DNA from: Tetrahymena elliotti 4EA
Taxonomy: Eukaryota; Ciliophora; Oligohymenophorea; Hymenostomatida; Tetrahymenidae
DNA length: 48,319 bases
Assembly: GCA_000231825.2 (NCBI GenBank)
Contig: JH720376.1
Span: forward strand, 132,706-181,024
Direction of reading: 5' to 3'
Shown: one piece after another, positions 48,026 to 48,319 of the stretch
Layout of the letters: each line of letters opens with the position of its first letter
How positions within the stretch are numbered: the stretch's first letter is position 1
Notes under the pieces: generated by a model
Seen by the model: only the letters and a program-made list of their open reading frames with translations
Told to the model about the DNA's origin: nothing
Database searches by the model: none
Program-made: the position numbers and the translations under genes

Positions 48026-48319
48026 TTATATTTATTTTTAATTCTTGACAAAAATATGAACTGATTTCGATTTCGATTATTTCAAAATATTTTGAAACTA
48101 TTAAAAATAAAAATAGATTTTAAAATTCGATTAAGTAAAATAATCTTCAAATTGAATAAATTCATAACATAATGTTAAAAAAAATAGATAAATTGATCAA
48201 AAAAAAACAAATTTTTAAATCATTTATTTAATTAATAATTATAATTGAGAAATAATAGACCATCTTTTTTCACTTAATGATTAGTGATTTCAGATAAAAT
48301 CGGTGTTCTTTTTCTATGT
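48026..48319. other. AT-rich window end
   Basis: Sequence upstream of the piggyBac relic. No terminal inverted repeat of that element is recognised before the window ends. Confidence 0.4.

Noticed and set aside
1..48319. Telomere repeats (CCCCAA), Tetrahymena chromosome-breakage sequence, tRNA or rRNA genes, CRISPR arrays
   Set aside because: Looked for by eye and not seen; a pattern scan would be needed to exclude a diverged copy.

Overview
The window is nuclear DNA of an oligohymenophorean ciliate, most likely Tetrahymena or a close relative. It is very A+T rich. Convincing protein families (PMP70-type ABC transporter, tubulin-ligase-like enzyme, ArfGAP, C2, SecA-type motor, vWA) read through only if TAA and TAG are glutamine and TGA is the sole stop. 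Introns are short and AT-rich with GT..AG ends; most exon joins given here were checked for codon phase. All function calls come from reading translations by eye, with no database search.

Layout. 1-2670 is repeat territory: two inverted copies of one sequence, a degenerate ORF and a Tc1/mariner transposase relic. 3055-5680 holds two tandem genes that look like diverged paralogs. 6369-10130 is a leucine-rich-repeat gene in which thirteen consecutive exons are exactly 90 nt, one repeat per exon. 10521-13260 (minus) is an ArfGAP with a Gln/Asn-rich tail carrying endocytic motifs. 14206-17395 (minus) is a coiled-coil protein. 18774-22664 has two plus-strand genes with a microtubule or cilia flavour: a TTLL-type tubulin glutamylase and a C2 + Dpy-30 protein. 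22876-26044 (minus) has a 65-residue orphan and two paralogous 70-residue secreted peptides with a six-cysteine C-C-CC-C-C framework. 28257-31887 (minus) is the peroxisomal ABCD3/PMP70-type transporter. 34001-36599 holds two plus-strand hypothetical proteins. 37602-45830 (minus) is one uninterrupted frame for a 2742-residue protein joining a P-loop GTPase-like domain, a long helical middle, a complete SecA-type DEAD motor and a C-terminal vWA domain. 46180-47330 is a degenerate tandem array, and 47443-48025 a piggyBac-type transposase relic.

No operon organisation is expected in this organism. The strongest candidates for new biology are the GTPase-SecA-vWA giant, the pair of knottin-like secreted peptides, the LRR gene built from 90-nt exons, and the Tc1 relic whose two in-frame TGA codons fall where tryptophan is expected. 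Transposase relics at both ends mean either germline sequence or a macronuclear region that kept old elements; the window cannot decide which.
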